Shown here: piece by piece, positions 26,401 through 35,300 of the stretch
Layout: each line of letters starts with the position of its first letter
Numbering within the stretch: position 1 is the stretch's first letter
Assembly: GCA_042408595.1 (NCBI GenBank)
Contig: JBHOQX010000100.1
Location: 1-64,000, forward strand
Reading direction: 5' to 3'
Length of the DNA stretch: 64,000 nucleotides
Source of the DNA: JBHOQX01 sp042408595
GTDB taxonomy: Bacteria; Chloroflexota; Chloroflexia; Chloroflexales; Roseiflexaceae
Made by a program: the position numbers and the translations under genes
Notes under the pieces: generated by a model
The model's database searches: none
The model's input: the letters and a program-made list of their open reading frames with translations, nothing else
Told to the model about the DNA's origin: nothing

Positions 26401-29400
26401 CTGGTCACAACGATCCATACCGACCCGAACGGCGTGTATGAGGCGATCCTGCCGTCGACCTCGTCGTACAACTGCCCACTGCCGGCGGGGCCGTGCCCCG
26501 GCGTCTACCGGCTGATCGCCAACGACCCCGGCCAGCCCGGCCGCCTGAACCCAGACTACAACCCACAGTATCGCACGCTCTCGGTCTTCCAGCAGGTCTG
26601 GCCGAATCTGACGCTGCCCTCCGACCTCGCTCCCGTCCCGGCCTCGTACTTCGTCGAGTCGCCCGGGACGCAAACGGCGCATCCGCCGCAGTGCCTCCTG
26701 AACAACCCGAACATCGGCGCGCCGCTTGTGCCGGAGCTGTACGCCGTCTCGCCGAACCCGTACGTCAACAGCACGAGCAGCGCGGCGGCGCGGACCTTCA
26801 CGATCCGCGGCAACTACTTCGGTAGCAGCCCAGGACAAGTGACGCTCGACGGCATCCCGCTCACCATCACCGCCTGGTCGCACACGCAGATCACCGCGCG
26901 AGTCGAGAACAGCGGGGCGAACGCCGTGCCGCCAGGGCCGCACCAGTTGCAGATCACCGGCGGCAACGGCCAGAAGGGCGTCAACGGGCTGACGTTCCAT
27001 GTGCTGGGCGCGGGCTACAGCCCGACGATCCTGCAGGTCGGCCCGGGCAAGGCCTACGACCCGACCGCCCCGATTCGCAACACCGGCGGTTACGAGCACG
27101 CGCTACAGGACGCGCTGAACGACGCCCAGGCCAGCGCCGGAAACAAGCTGGTAGTGGTCTACCCCGGCCCACAAGGCCTCTACAACCCGTTCGGCGCCTA
27201 TTTCGAGAACATCGTGGTCCGCTCGCCGGTCAAGCTCCAGGGTGTCGGGCCCGGCGGCGGGTACAGCGATGGATCCTCGGTCGCCGGCTCGGTGATCGAC
27301 GGCGTTGGCTTCGGGCAGGACAACGCCCGCACCACAGCCTGGCAGACGCTGGTCGCCGGGCTGTTCCCGGGGATCGTCCAGCCGACGACCCCGCCAGAGT
27401 TCATGCCCTACGGCCAGGTGGTCACGCTCGTCGCCCAGACCAACCGGCCATACACCGCCGGCTACCGGGCCGCAATCGACGGCTTCACCATCCGCGGCGG
27501 CGATGTGGCGGACGCGCCGCCGAACCTGAACGATAACGGCGGCGGCTCCGAGCTTGCCTTGTTTGAGCCGCTGGACCCGATCTTTCAAGGAGGCGTCTCG
27601 CAGGGCGGCGGGATCTTCGCCTACGCCGGTACGCAATATCTGCAGATCACGAACAACATTATCAAGAACAACGGCGGCGCCTATGGTGGGGCCATCCGGC
27701 TCGGCACGCCCTACGCCGGCGATAACATTTTAGACAACATCCGGATCGCCTACAACCAGATCGTCGCCAATGGCGGCTCAAATCTGGCTGGCGCGGTCGG
27801 GATCTTCGCCGGAGCCGACGGCTACGAGGTCGATCACAACGAGATCTGCGGCAACTTCTCGGCGGAGTATGGCGGCGGCGTCAGCCACTTCGGGCTGAAC
27901 GGTGTCAATCCGCTGACCGGCGCGCCCAACCGGATCCACGACAACCGCATCTACTTCAACGGCTCATACGATGAAGGGGCCGGCGTGATCGTGGCCGGCG
28001 AGCTGCCCATCCCACCCGGCAACCCGGGCACAAACCGCCAGACTGCGCCGGGCAGCCTGCCCCCGCCGCCGGCCGGACTCTCCCCGGGTGCCGGGCCGGT
28101 GGATGTCTACAACAATGTCATCCAATCGAACCTTTCCGGCGACGACGGTGGCGGCCTGCGCTTGCTGATGGACGGCAACTATCCCTACAACGTCGACAAC
28201 AACATTATCGCCAACAACATCTCGACCCATGAAGGCGGCGGAGTCGCCCTGGACGACGCGCCGAACGTCCGCCTCTTCAACAACACCATCGTCAAAAATA
28301 TCACCACGGCGACTTCGGTCTCCAGCACCGGCGCACCCAAGGCGGCCGGGCTCTCATCGATCAACAACAGCACGCTGTTGCAACGCACACTGCCCCCTGG
28401 CGCGCCGACCTTCAGCAACCCACTGCTGTTCAACAACATCTTCTGTGACAACCGGGCTGGGAGTTGGGACGGTGCGAACATCATCGGCATCGGCTACACC
28501 AACGTGGCCGGGCAGACCGACCCGAACCCGATCAACTACTGGGATGTCGGCCTAGACGGCGTGGGCCTGTTCCAGCCGACCAACTCCATCCTGCAGCCGC
28601 AGCCGCCGAGCAACCCCGGGCTCGACCCGGCCTTCTACCCGACAGCCAACGGCAACCAAGCGTGCCCGGCGGCGCTCGGCTCGCTGCTGACGTCGCTCTA
28701 CGACACCAGCCTGCTGGCGTTCCCGTGGCGCGGCGACAACCATTTCGTCGGCAATGTGATTATCGCGCAGGACGTGCCACCGAGCCTGATGGGCGATTAT
28801 CACCTGGCCAGTGCGTCTACGATCGCCAACAACGCTGGCGCGACCAGCCGGAGCGGCATCTTCGCCCCGGCGATCGACATCGACGGCGACTACCGTCCGT
28901 CGTCCGGCGGCTATGAGATCGGCGCCGACGAGATCGCCGCGCCGCCACCCGTGCTCGACGCGTTCAACCGCGCGAACAGCGCCTCGATCGGCGCGAACTG
29001 GCGCGGCAACCTGGGCGGGTTCTACACAATCAACGCCAACCAGGCCGATGTGCTGAACAGCGGCTATGCCTGGTGGTGCGGCGCGGCCGCTGGCGCGCCC
29101 GGAGCCTGCAACAACCCCGCCAGCGTCTTCGGCCCGAACCAGGAAGCCTTCCTGACCTTCACCAAGATCGTGCCCTCGGCGACCGAACACAACCTGCTGC
29201 TGAAGGTGAACAACCTCGACGCCAGCGGCACCTTCGGCGGCGGCGCGACGACCAGCCTGATCGAGGTGCAGTACAACCCGACCGCCAACCGCGTGCGGAT
29301 CAACACCTACTGCGGCGCCAGCGTGCCGGGCTGCGGCGCCACCCAGCAATGGCGGACGCGGGCCGTCTTCAACACCATCGCCTTCGCCAACGGCGACCGG

Positions 29401-29616
29401 TTCAGCGCCCGCGCTTACGCCAGCGGCACGGTCAATGTCTACCGCAACGGCCTGCTGATCGGCAGCGCCGTGATCCCGACCAGCGGTGCGAACGCCTGGC
29501 CGGCGGCACTGATGGCCGGCGGCGGGCGGATCGGCGTCTGGTTCGTCCGGCCGGGCGGGTTCACCCCGCCTAACGACGCCCGCTTCGATGACTTCGGCGG
29601 CGGCAGCCTGCCATAG
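23437..29616 (+). CDS. Giant exported surface protein with SdrD-like, TIG and beta-helix modules
   Basis: 2059 residues. Signal peptide 1-36 (ends SVAHAQ). At ~195-230 (VFQDTNANGEYDTGEPPLQG) and ~475-510 (CDDQNRNGKCEPGERGLAG) are SdrD-B/CNA-B-like modules with Asp/Asn calcium-loop character. At ~1100-1190 is an IPT/TIG domain (VSPNPYVN to QITGGNGQKGVNGLTF). From ~1390 to ~1670 runs a right-handed parallel beta-helix with many NN turns (ITNNIIKNNGGAYGGAIRLG, NIIANNISTHEGGGVAL). At ~1840-2059 is a jelly-roll or LamG-like end (DAFNRANSASIGANWRGN). The start is ATG 23437 after GGGGAGG; an upstream in-frame start at 23368 lacks a signal peptide. It heads a run of cupredoxin proteins. A role as surface scaffold or polysaccharide-binding protein is a guess. 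Confidence 0.85.
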   Translation: MTRRRTLRFTLLRLGALLVMLGLALPASMPRSVAHAQSGTIMLRVESARAWVPSGLALHQAIPSYTWVIVKDDTGETAPSFASFACKAQSIGGDPAYPANCPWPSIKASPGGTAGEVVYQGNETQLNQSQGITLENGKYMISVLADGMDVPGCTPSATVSCHVDGFKIDGQWFTVNGNSQLVTVEAQPYPLPLLTVRMKVFQDTNANGEYDTGEPPLQGWEGHISDILGQVTTDWYGNPICTEYQHDTNGNIIFDSSGAPTILHTGGRCLSDADGVVTIPYLGPNRYSAQVIPPNGETWVQMTSLEGGLDWEIWAQEGWNGYEAEFVNQTEAFPFAMFGFVKPTSLAGHPDSPTNSHGTETGAIKGRAVGIRPYTPAAAGIPFGVEAGNGIAGPIDRPQVTLVSIDAGDVVVWQGRGNPDGTFDIKHVPDGAYLVSLVDQPENYLVESFETVVTNGQVTDMGVLDEFPWFSHVKGHVCDDQNRNGKCEPGERGLAGLHVQLLSRDNSLQDQGTADATTDANGYYDLPQVYPLGQWVVAQVYDERFYTVGVTYQTENQPSETTVMANGGFVDVSTFNLVGLQTRLDWALHRYETDPSLGPTNGGIVGTVWYAATRNEIDARFAVNEPYEAGIPNIPVHLYAPVPCDPAAPPPAGTACADTDTPVGTASYLMINNPLNPQNGAYVKGNELAAPYLTETWKRPVNCTARDVNGNQVVEQVLPPPTGGHDCLEAFLMSNQVGDNAQADTAGNTGNGQLVNGNYGFSKGCFITDSAGSVVFDDAGNPIPGNVGPDGACATGTLVELPPWDYIVEPGIPRNPITGKPLFEVEKEEDVNVFTGDAFVAPGETPVTPPTPVQPSGASPQPTPQVPPFLCTGPLHTVHIVDHRADAHYDPNNPATTSGVYNPGFLGAGGSPLEGQQKPLCTSRLITVQRGKSATPNFFYFTDTPLPGRIHGLITDDLNTSTNPKGLFYGEKAGIPNIPIGIYDFANRLVTTIHTDPNGVYEAILPSTSSYNCPLPAGPCPGVYRLIANDPGQPGRLNPDYNPQYRTLSVFQQVWPNLTLPSDLAPVPASYFVESPGTQTAHPPQCLLNNPNIGAPLVPELYAVSPNPYVNSTSSAAARTFTIRGNYFGSSPGQVTLDGIPLTITAWSHTQITARVENSGANAVPPGPHQLQITGGNGQKGVNGLTFHVLGAGYSPTILQVGPGKAYDPTAPIRNTGGYEHALQDALNDAQASAGNKLVVVYPGPQGLYNPFGAYFENIVVRSPVKLQGVGPGGGYSDGSSVAGSVIDGVGFGQDNARTTAWQTLVAGLFPGIVQPTTPPEFMPYGQVVTLVAQTNRPYTAGYRAAIDGFTIRGGDVADAPPNLNDNGGGSELALFEPLDPIFQGGVSQGGGIFAYAGTQYLQITNNIIKNNGGAYGGAIRLGTPYAGDNILDNIRIAYNQIVANGGSNLAGAVGIFAGADGYEVDHNEICGNFSAEYGGGVSHFGLNGVNPLTGAPNRIHDNRIYFNGSYDEGAGVIVAGELPIPPGNPGTNRQTAPGSLPPPPAGLSPGAGPVDVYNNVIQSNLSGDDGGGLRLLMDGNYPYNVDNNIIANNISTHEGGGVALDDAPNVRLFNNTIVKNITTATSVSSTGAPKAAGLSSINNSTLLQRTLPPGAPTFSNPLLFNNIFCDNRAGSWDGANIIGIGYTNVAGQTDPNPINYWDVGLDGVGLFQPTNSILQPQPPSNPGLDPAFYPTANGNQACPAALGSLLTSLYDTSLLAFPWRGDNHFVGNVIIAQDVPPSLMGDYHLASASTIANNAGATSRSGIFAPAIDIDGDYRPSSGGYEIGADEIAAPPPVLDAFNRANSASIGANWRGNLGGFYTINANQADVLNSGYAWWCGAAAGAPGACNNPASVFGPNQEAFLTFTKIVPSATEHNLLLKVNNLDASGTFGGGATTSLIEVQYNPTANRVRINTYCGASVPGCGATQQWRTRAVFNTIAFANGDRFSARAYASGTVNVYRNGLLIGSAVIPTSGANAWPAALMAGGGRIGVWFVRPGGFTPPNDARFDDFGGGSLP

Positions 29617-29625
29617 GCGGACATG

Positions 29626-29655
29626 CCGGGCGGCGGGCGTCCGCCCGCCGCCCGG
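29626..29655. terminator. Perfect G+C hairpin between surface protein and first oxidase-like gene
   Basis: CCGGGCGGCGGGCG faces CGCCCGCCGCCCGG with a two-base centre. No U-tract. It may shield the upstream mRNA end or reduce read-through. Confidence 0.4.
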
Positions 29656-29681
29656 GACGCCCAGCGCGCAAGGAGCAACTC

Positions 29682-30938
29682 ATGCCTAATCAGCGATATC
29701 TCTCACGGCGCGGCTTCCTGCTGCTGGCCGGTGGAGCGGCCGCCGCCACAGGCGCCCGCCTGCTACCCGGCGTGGCGCGGCAGATGCTGCGATCGGCCAC
29801 GCCGGCCGAAGCCCAGATCAGCTTCAACGTCGACCTGCACTTGGCGGCAACCGACGGCTGGATCTACGTGCCGGGCAGCGTGCCAAACCCGGGCGGACCC
29901 GGCCCGCTGCTACCGGACGCGCTGGCCCCCGTGCCGTTCACCGCCTATGCGTTCGGCTTCCGCGATGTGACCGGCCTGACCCAGCAGCAAGTGCTGAACC
30001 AGAAGGGCAAGACGCAGGCATCGGCTCCACTGCTGTATGTCGATGAGTTGGACAACGTCCGGATCACCCTGACGAACCTGGGGCTGCAGGTGCGCCCCGA
30101 CCTGACCGACTCGCACACAATCCACTTCCACGGCTTCCGCAACGCCATCCCGCTGTTCGATGGCGTGCCAGAAATGTCGATTGCGGTGCCGATCGGGCGC
30201 GATTTCCCCTACTTTTTCGTCCGCCCGCGGCAGAACAAGACCGGCGGCCCTGGTATCCCGGTGGCGCGCCTCGGCGGCAACACTGCCTCGCCGGTGCTGG
30301 GCTACGCCTACAACGACGGCGTGCCGCCGGGCGACCCCAACTCGACCGCCTACGACCGCGAGTGGGGCATGTTCCTCAGCGAGCTGTGGACGCTGGAGCG
30401 GTTCCACGACGCGCACATTCAGGAGAGCGACTGGAGCGAGTATCAGCCGGATGTCTGGATGCTGAACGGGCGGACCTACCCGCAGACGCTGGCCCCCAGC
30501 GGCGGCCCGACCGACAGCAACGGCGACCTGATCGCGCCGCCCGGCTTCCCGGCGCTGCAGTACCAGCCGATCTCCTCGCTGATCACCGCCAACCCCGGCG
30601 AGCGGGTGCTGCTGCGCTTCGTCAACCTCGGCTTCCAGCAGCACGCCATGACGCTGAACGGCATCCCGATGCGGGTGGTCGGCAAGGATGCTACGTTGCT
30701 GCGCGGGCGCGACGGGACGTTCACCAGCTATCTCACCGATACCGTGTACATCGGGCCGGGCGAGAGCGTCGATGCGATTTTCGTGGCGCCGCCGGTCGCC
30801 ACCCAGACAACATACCTGCTCTACAACCGGAACTACGCCTATCTGCACAATCCTGGCCAGGCCGGCCTGGGCGGGCAGATGACCGAAGTGCGTATCTCAC
30901 CGTCCGGTGTGCCGCCGCAGTTGGCGCCAAACACGTAG
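29682..30938 (+). CDS. Multicopper-oxidase-like protein, Tat-exported, copper motif missing
   Basis: 418 residues. N-terminus LSRRGFLLLAGGAAAATGA is a Tat signal (Arg-Arg followed by a hydrophobic stretch). Cupredoxin domain 1 carries SHTIHFHGFRNAIPLFDGVP, the first His-x-His copper motif. In related oxidases this is followed by a YHCH-x-EH-x-QMGM-type second motif before a VRPRQN-like segment. Here RDFPYFF runs straight into VRPRQNKTGG, so the second motif is absent. The third motif is reduced to LGFQQHAMTLNG, and no His-Cys-His occurs at the C-terminus. It is therefore probably unable to build a full trinuclear site alone. The ATG at 29682 is preceded by AAGGAG. It lies 15 bases upstream of the next oxidase-like gene. 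Confidence 0.85.
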   Translation: MPNQRYLSRRGFLLLAGGAAAATGARLLPGVARQMLRSATPAEAQISFNVDLHLAATDGWIYVPGSVPNPGGPGPLLPDALAPVPFTAYAFGFRDVTGLTQQQVLNQKGKTQASAPLLYVDELDNVRITLTNLGLQVRPDLTDSHTIHFHGFRNAIPLFDGVPEMSIAVPIGRDFPYFFVRPRQNKTGGPGIPVARLGGNTASPVLGYAYNDGVPPGDPNSTAYDREWGMFLSELWTLERFHDAHIQESDWSEYQPDVWMLNGRTYPQTLAPSGGPTDSNGDLIAPPGFPALQYQPISSLITANPGERVLLRFVNLGFQQHAMTLNGIPMRVVGKDATLLRGRDGTFTSYLTDTVYIGPGESVDAIFVAPPVATQTTYLLYNRNYAYLHNPGQAGLGGQMTEVRISPSGVPPQLAPNT

Positions 30939-30953
30939 CAGGAGGGGCTCGCC

Positions 30954-32081
30954 ATGCAAATCACGCGCTGGAAGCCACTACGATCGGGGCTCGCCCTGGG
31001 GCTGCTGCTGGTGCTGGTGGCCAGCGCCGCCCCCGCCGCGGATGTCGCCGCGCAGCCGCCCGGGTCGGGCATCATCTGCACGACCAGCGGCAGCTCGAAC
31101 GCCAGCTTCACCCTGACGGCCAAGTCCGGCTACGCCGCGATGCCGGACGGGAATACGATCTTGATGTGGAGCTTCGCGGTGGGGAGCGGCCCCTTCCAGC
31201 TCCCCGGCCCGACGCTGTGCATCACACAGGGCGACGCCGTGACGATCGTGCTGAACAACACCCTGCCAGAGCCGGTGTCGATCATTTTCCCTGGGATCGA
31301 GAACGTGAGTGCCAACGGCGCGCCCGCCCAGCCGCAGTTCGACTCCGGCGGCAACCTGATCTCGCTGACGAACACCGCCGCGGCGAGCAACGGCAGCGTC
31401 ACCTATAGCTTCACCGCACCCCAGCCGGGCACTTACCTGTATGAGAGCGGCACCGACCCCGGCAAGCAGGTACAGATGGGGCTCTATGGGGCGCTGGTGG
31501 TGCGGCCTGCCGGCCATCCGGACTGGGCCTACGACGCGACCACGGCGTTCAACCCGGCGACCGAATACCTGATGCTCTTCTCCGAGGTCGATCCGGCGCT
31601 GCATCTGGCGGTAGAGCGGCGCACGGCCTATGACGTGACCAGGCTGCACCCGCGCTACTGGTTGATCAATGGCCGCGCCTTCCCCGACACGATCGCGCCT
31701 AACGGCGCGAGCTGGCTGCCGGGTCAACCGTACAGCGCCCTGGTGCACATCCACCCGAAAGATACCTCGAACCCGTTGCCGGCGCTGGTGCGCTACCTGA
31801 ACGTCGGTGGGCTGAACCACCCGTTCCACCCGCACGGCAACCATGGCCGGGTGATCGCCCGCGACGCGCGCCTGCTGGCCGGGCCGGCGAGCCAGGACCT
31901 CAGCTACGAGAAGTTCCTGGTGCTGGTCGGCTCCGGGCAGACGTGGGACGCCACCTACACCTTCAGCGTCAACCCGGCGGCCGGCGGCGACCCGAACTCG
32001 GAAGGCTGGAGCCCGTCCAACCCGATCCCGGTGACCATCCCGCAGTTGCAAAACCTGACCTTCAAGGATAGCGCGACATAG
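30954..32081 (+). CDS. Multicopper-oxidase-like protein, interrupted by in-frame TAG
   Basis: 375 residues before TAG. Signal peptide 1-~31 (GLLLVLVASAAPAADVAA). Two cupredoxin domains are seen: PGTYLYESGTDPGKQVQMGL (the family His positions replaced by Glu/Asp), GALVVRP, and in domain 2 LNHPFHPHGNHGRVI, an intact His-Pro-x-His-x-His copper motif. The N-terminal His-x-His site is absent (SIIFPGIENV). The frame stops at 32079-32081, but codons after it continue the protein with the last copper motif (see 32082-32273). It is likely a nonsense mutation, read-through site or sequence error. The ATG at 30954 has GGAGGGG upstream. The product would be exported. Confidence 0.85.
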   Translation: MQITRWKPLRSGLALGLLLVLVASAAPAADVAAQPPGSGIICTTSGSSNASFTLTAKSGYAAMPDGNTILMWSFAVGSGPFQLPGPTLCITQGDAVTIVLNNTLPEPVSIIFPGIENVSANGAPAQPQFDSGGNLISLTNTAAASNGSVTYSFTAPQPGTYLYESGTDPGKQVQMGLYGALVVRPAGHPDWAYDATTAFNPATEYLMLFSEVDPALHLAVERRTAYDVTRLHPRYWLINGRAFPDTIAPNGASWLPGQPYSALVHIHPKDTSNPLPALVRYLNVGGLNHPFHPHGNHGRVIARDARLLAGPASQDLSYEKFLVLVGSGQTWDATYTFSVNPAAGGDPNSEGWSPSNPIPVTIPQLQNLTFKDSAT

Positions 32082-32273
32082 TATAGCGGCAGCCCGTACC
32101 TCGGCTCCACCGACGACCTTCCAGCCGGAACGACCAGCTACAACGAGTGCGGCGAGTACTACCACGTCTGGCACAGCCATGCCTTGAACGAGGCCGCCAA
32201 CTACGACACCGGCTTCGGCGGGATGCTGACGCTGGAGCGGATCGATCCGCCGCTGCCCAATTCCTGCCCCTGA
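32082..32273 (+). pseudogene. In-frame C-terminal remainder of the second oxidase-like gene
   Basis: Directly after the TAG and in the same frame, 63 codons read YSGSPYLGSTDDLP... and ECGEYYHVWHSHALNEAANY with FGGMLTLERI, ending in TGA. HxxHxH followed by GGM is the C-terminal copper-binding motif of this oxidase type, with Ser in place of the type-1 Cys. There is no start codon or ribosome site of its own, so it would be translated only by reading through the TAG. Confidence 0.75.
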
Positions 32274-32300
32274 CACGATGGGCGCCTGCCGCCCATCGTG
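32274..32300. terminator. Hairpin after the second oxidase-like gene
   Basis: CACGATGGGC pairs with GCCCATCGTG over a 7-base loop, starting directly after the TGA at 32271-32273. Its position supports that TGA as the original gene end. No U-tract. Confidence 0.5.
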
Positions 32301-32316
32301 CAGACTGGAGATTGCT

Positions 32317-35300
32317 ATGCGACCTATCATGCGCACCCTCTTGCGAGCAGGGGGGCTGCTCCTCAGCACGACATGTTTGATCCTCGGCATGGGGGGCAGC
32401 GCGGCGGCGACCACCCGGCCCCCGGCGGCGGTGCGGCCCACCACCTGCAACCTCGTCGCTGGGACCCGTACCTGCGCCCTGTTCGCCAAGACCGGCACGC
32501 TCACTCTCCCCGGCCCAACGACCGTGACGATTTGGGGCTACGCCGACACAGCCGGCGGCGCGGCGACGCTGCCCGGCCCGCTGCTGGTCGTCAACCAGGG
32601 GGAGGCGCTGGATATCGTGCTGACCAACGTCAACCTGCCCGACGCCACCGCGCTCAGTATCCCGCAGCTCGGCGGCGCGCCAGACACGACCGGCGTGACG
32701 GCCGGCACCAGCACGACCTATCACTTCGCCGCGGCGGATCTGCAGCCGGGCACCTACCTTTACGAAGCCGGCCTCACCGCCAACGGCCCGCGCCAGGTGG
32801 CCATGGGGCTGGTCGGGGCGTTGATCGTGCGCCCGCCGGCCGCCGGCCAGGCCTATGCCATCCCGGCCAGCGCTTACGACGACGAGGCTCTGCTGGTGCT
32901 CAGCGAGCTCGACCCGGCGTTCAACGCCGCGCCAACCACCTTTGACCTGCGAAGCTACGCGCCGAAGTACTGGCTGATCAATGGCAAAGCCTTCCCCGAC
33001 ATCGACACCCCTGCCCCGCTGATCAGCACCGGCGGCGGCCGCCGGGTGCTGCTGCGCTATGTCAACGCCGGGCTGCTGCACCACTCGATGAGCCTGCTCG
33101 GCCTGCGGCAGATCGTGCTGGCGAACGACGCCCGGCTTTATCCCTCCAGCTACCAGGCGGTTGCCGAGACCATCCCGGCGGGCGCAACCATGGACGCGAT
33201 CGTGAACGTGCCCGCGGCAGCCCCGGCCGGCGCCAAATATGCGCTATTCGAGGCCGGCCAGCACCTCGACAACAATGGCGCGCGCACCAGCAGCGCGGCC
33301 ACCGCACCGATCAAGTTCGGCGGCATGCTCACCTTCCTGACCGTCAGTGGCAGCGCGCCGCCGGCCGGCCCGGTGACAAACAACGTGGTCGTCGCCCCCA
33401 GCCCGACCAACGGCACAGTGGCGGTAACGCTCAGCGCCAGCATCGGCGTGGCCGGCGACCCTCCGATCACGGCGGCGGAGTACTTCGTCGATACGCCCGG
33501 TGCGAGCGGCAGCGGCTGCGCGCTGAGCCTGGGCGCCGGCGGCCCGCCGACCAGCGCCAGCGGCACCATCTCGCCCAGCGGCGGCGCCGCGCCCTGCCCG
33601 GACTTGGCCGGCCTGTCGAGCGGCACCCATCTCGTCTACGTTCACGGCCAGAACGCCAACGGCTGGGGCGGCTTCGGCGCGGCGACGCTCAATCTCGACA
33701 AATCTGGCCCGACGACCAACCTGCTCGGCCTGAACCCGAACCCGACCAACGGGACGGTCAACGTCGCGCTCAGCGCCACCGGCAGCGATTCGGCCACCGG
33801 CGGCAACAACGTGGATGCGGCCGAGTACTTCGTCGGCCCGGCGGCCGCCTGCCCGGTGAGTGGCGGCGGCGGCGGCGCCGCCATGACCCTCAGCTCCCCG
33901 GCATCGCCGGCGGTGCAGGTGCAGTTCAGCGCCACCCTGGCGGCGGCGAGTGTCGCGGCGCTGGCCGAAGGCCCGCATACGATCGGCGTGCATAGCCGCG
34001 ATGCGCTCGGCAACTGGGGCCCGTGCGCCACGATCACGCTGAACGTAGACAAGACCGCGCCGGCGACCAGCGGCGTCACCGCAACCCCTAATCCGACCAA
34101 TGGGGCGATCGGCGTGCTGATCGGCGACTTCCTGCAGGAGAAGCTGACGGCCACGGCAGCCGACCCGCTCGCGGGCGGCATCAATTCGAACATCAAGGCC
34201 ATGGAAGGCTTCATCGACACAGGCGGCCCGAACGGTTCAGGCATTGTCTTCCTGGCGACCGACGCCGCCTACAACAGCCCAACCGAGTCGGCTTTTGCCG
34301 GCATCCCGCTCTTCGACATGAACCAGCTGTCGCAGGGTCGTCACACGGTCTACGTCCACACCCAGGACGCCGCCGGCAACTGGAACACGAGCTACGGCGC
34401 CACCTTCCTGGACGTGGACCGCACCGGCCCGACGGTGACAGCCTCCGCCGCGCCCAACCCGACCGCCGGGGCCGCCAGCGTCACCCTGAGCGCCAGCGCC
34501 ACCGATCCACCCACCGGCGGCACGCCGGCCCCGGCCCCGGCCGCGGCGGTCGTCGCAGCGGAGTGGTTCGACGGGGCCGACCCCGGCGGCGGGAACGGCA
34601 CGCCGCTCAGCGGGACGTTCGGCGGCACCAGCGTCAGCGGGCTGAGTGCGACGATCACCACCGCCGGCCTGAGCTTCGGCACGCACAACATCGGCGTGCG
34701 GGCCAAGGATGCCGCCGGTAACTGGGGCCCGGTGACGACCGTGCTGCTGAACGTCACCCCATCGGACGGAATATTCGCGGACGGGTTCGAGAGCGGCAAC
34801 TTCACGGCCTGGAACGGCGGCGCGAGCGGCAGCGGCCTGAGCGTCACTGCCGCGGGCGCGATGGTCGGCGTGCGAGCGATGCAGGCGGTGATCAGCGGCG
34901 CGCCGAACGACGTGCAGGACAACACGCCCGCCGCCGAGACGACCTACCGCGCCCGCTTCTACTTCAACCCCTTCGGGACCAGCAGCGGCGCGGGCCAGCA
35001 GCACGACATCTTGGTCGCCCTGAACAGCACGAACCAGACGGTGTTCCGTGTGCAATACCGCACATCCGGCGGGCAATCCCAGGTGCGGGCGGTGGTCTCG
35101 CGGAGCGGCGGCACATCGGCGACGAGCTGGTTCGCGCTCACCAACAACGCAGCGAACGTGATCGAGGTCTCCTGGCAATCCGGCAGCAGCGCGCCGTTCC
35201 GGCTCTACACCGCTGGCGTGCTGCGCCAGACGCTGACGGTCAACACCAGCAGCACGGCACTGCGGGTGGAGACGGTGCGGCTCGGGCCGCAGGTCGGTCC

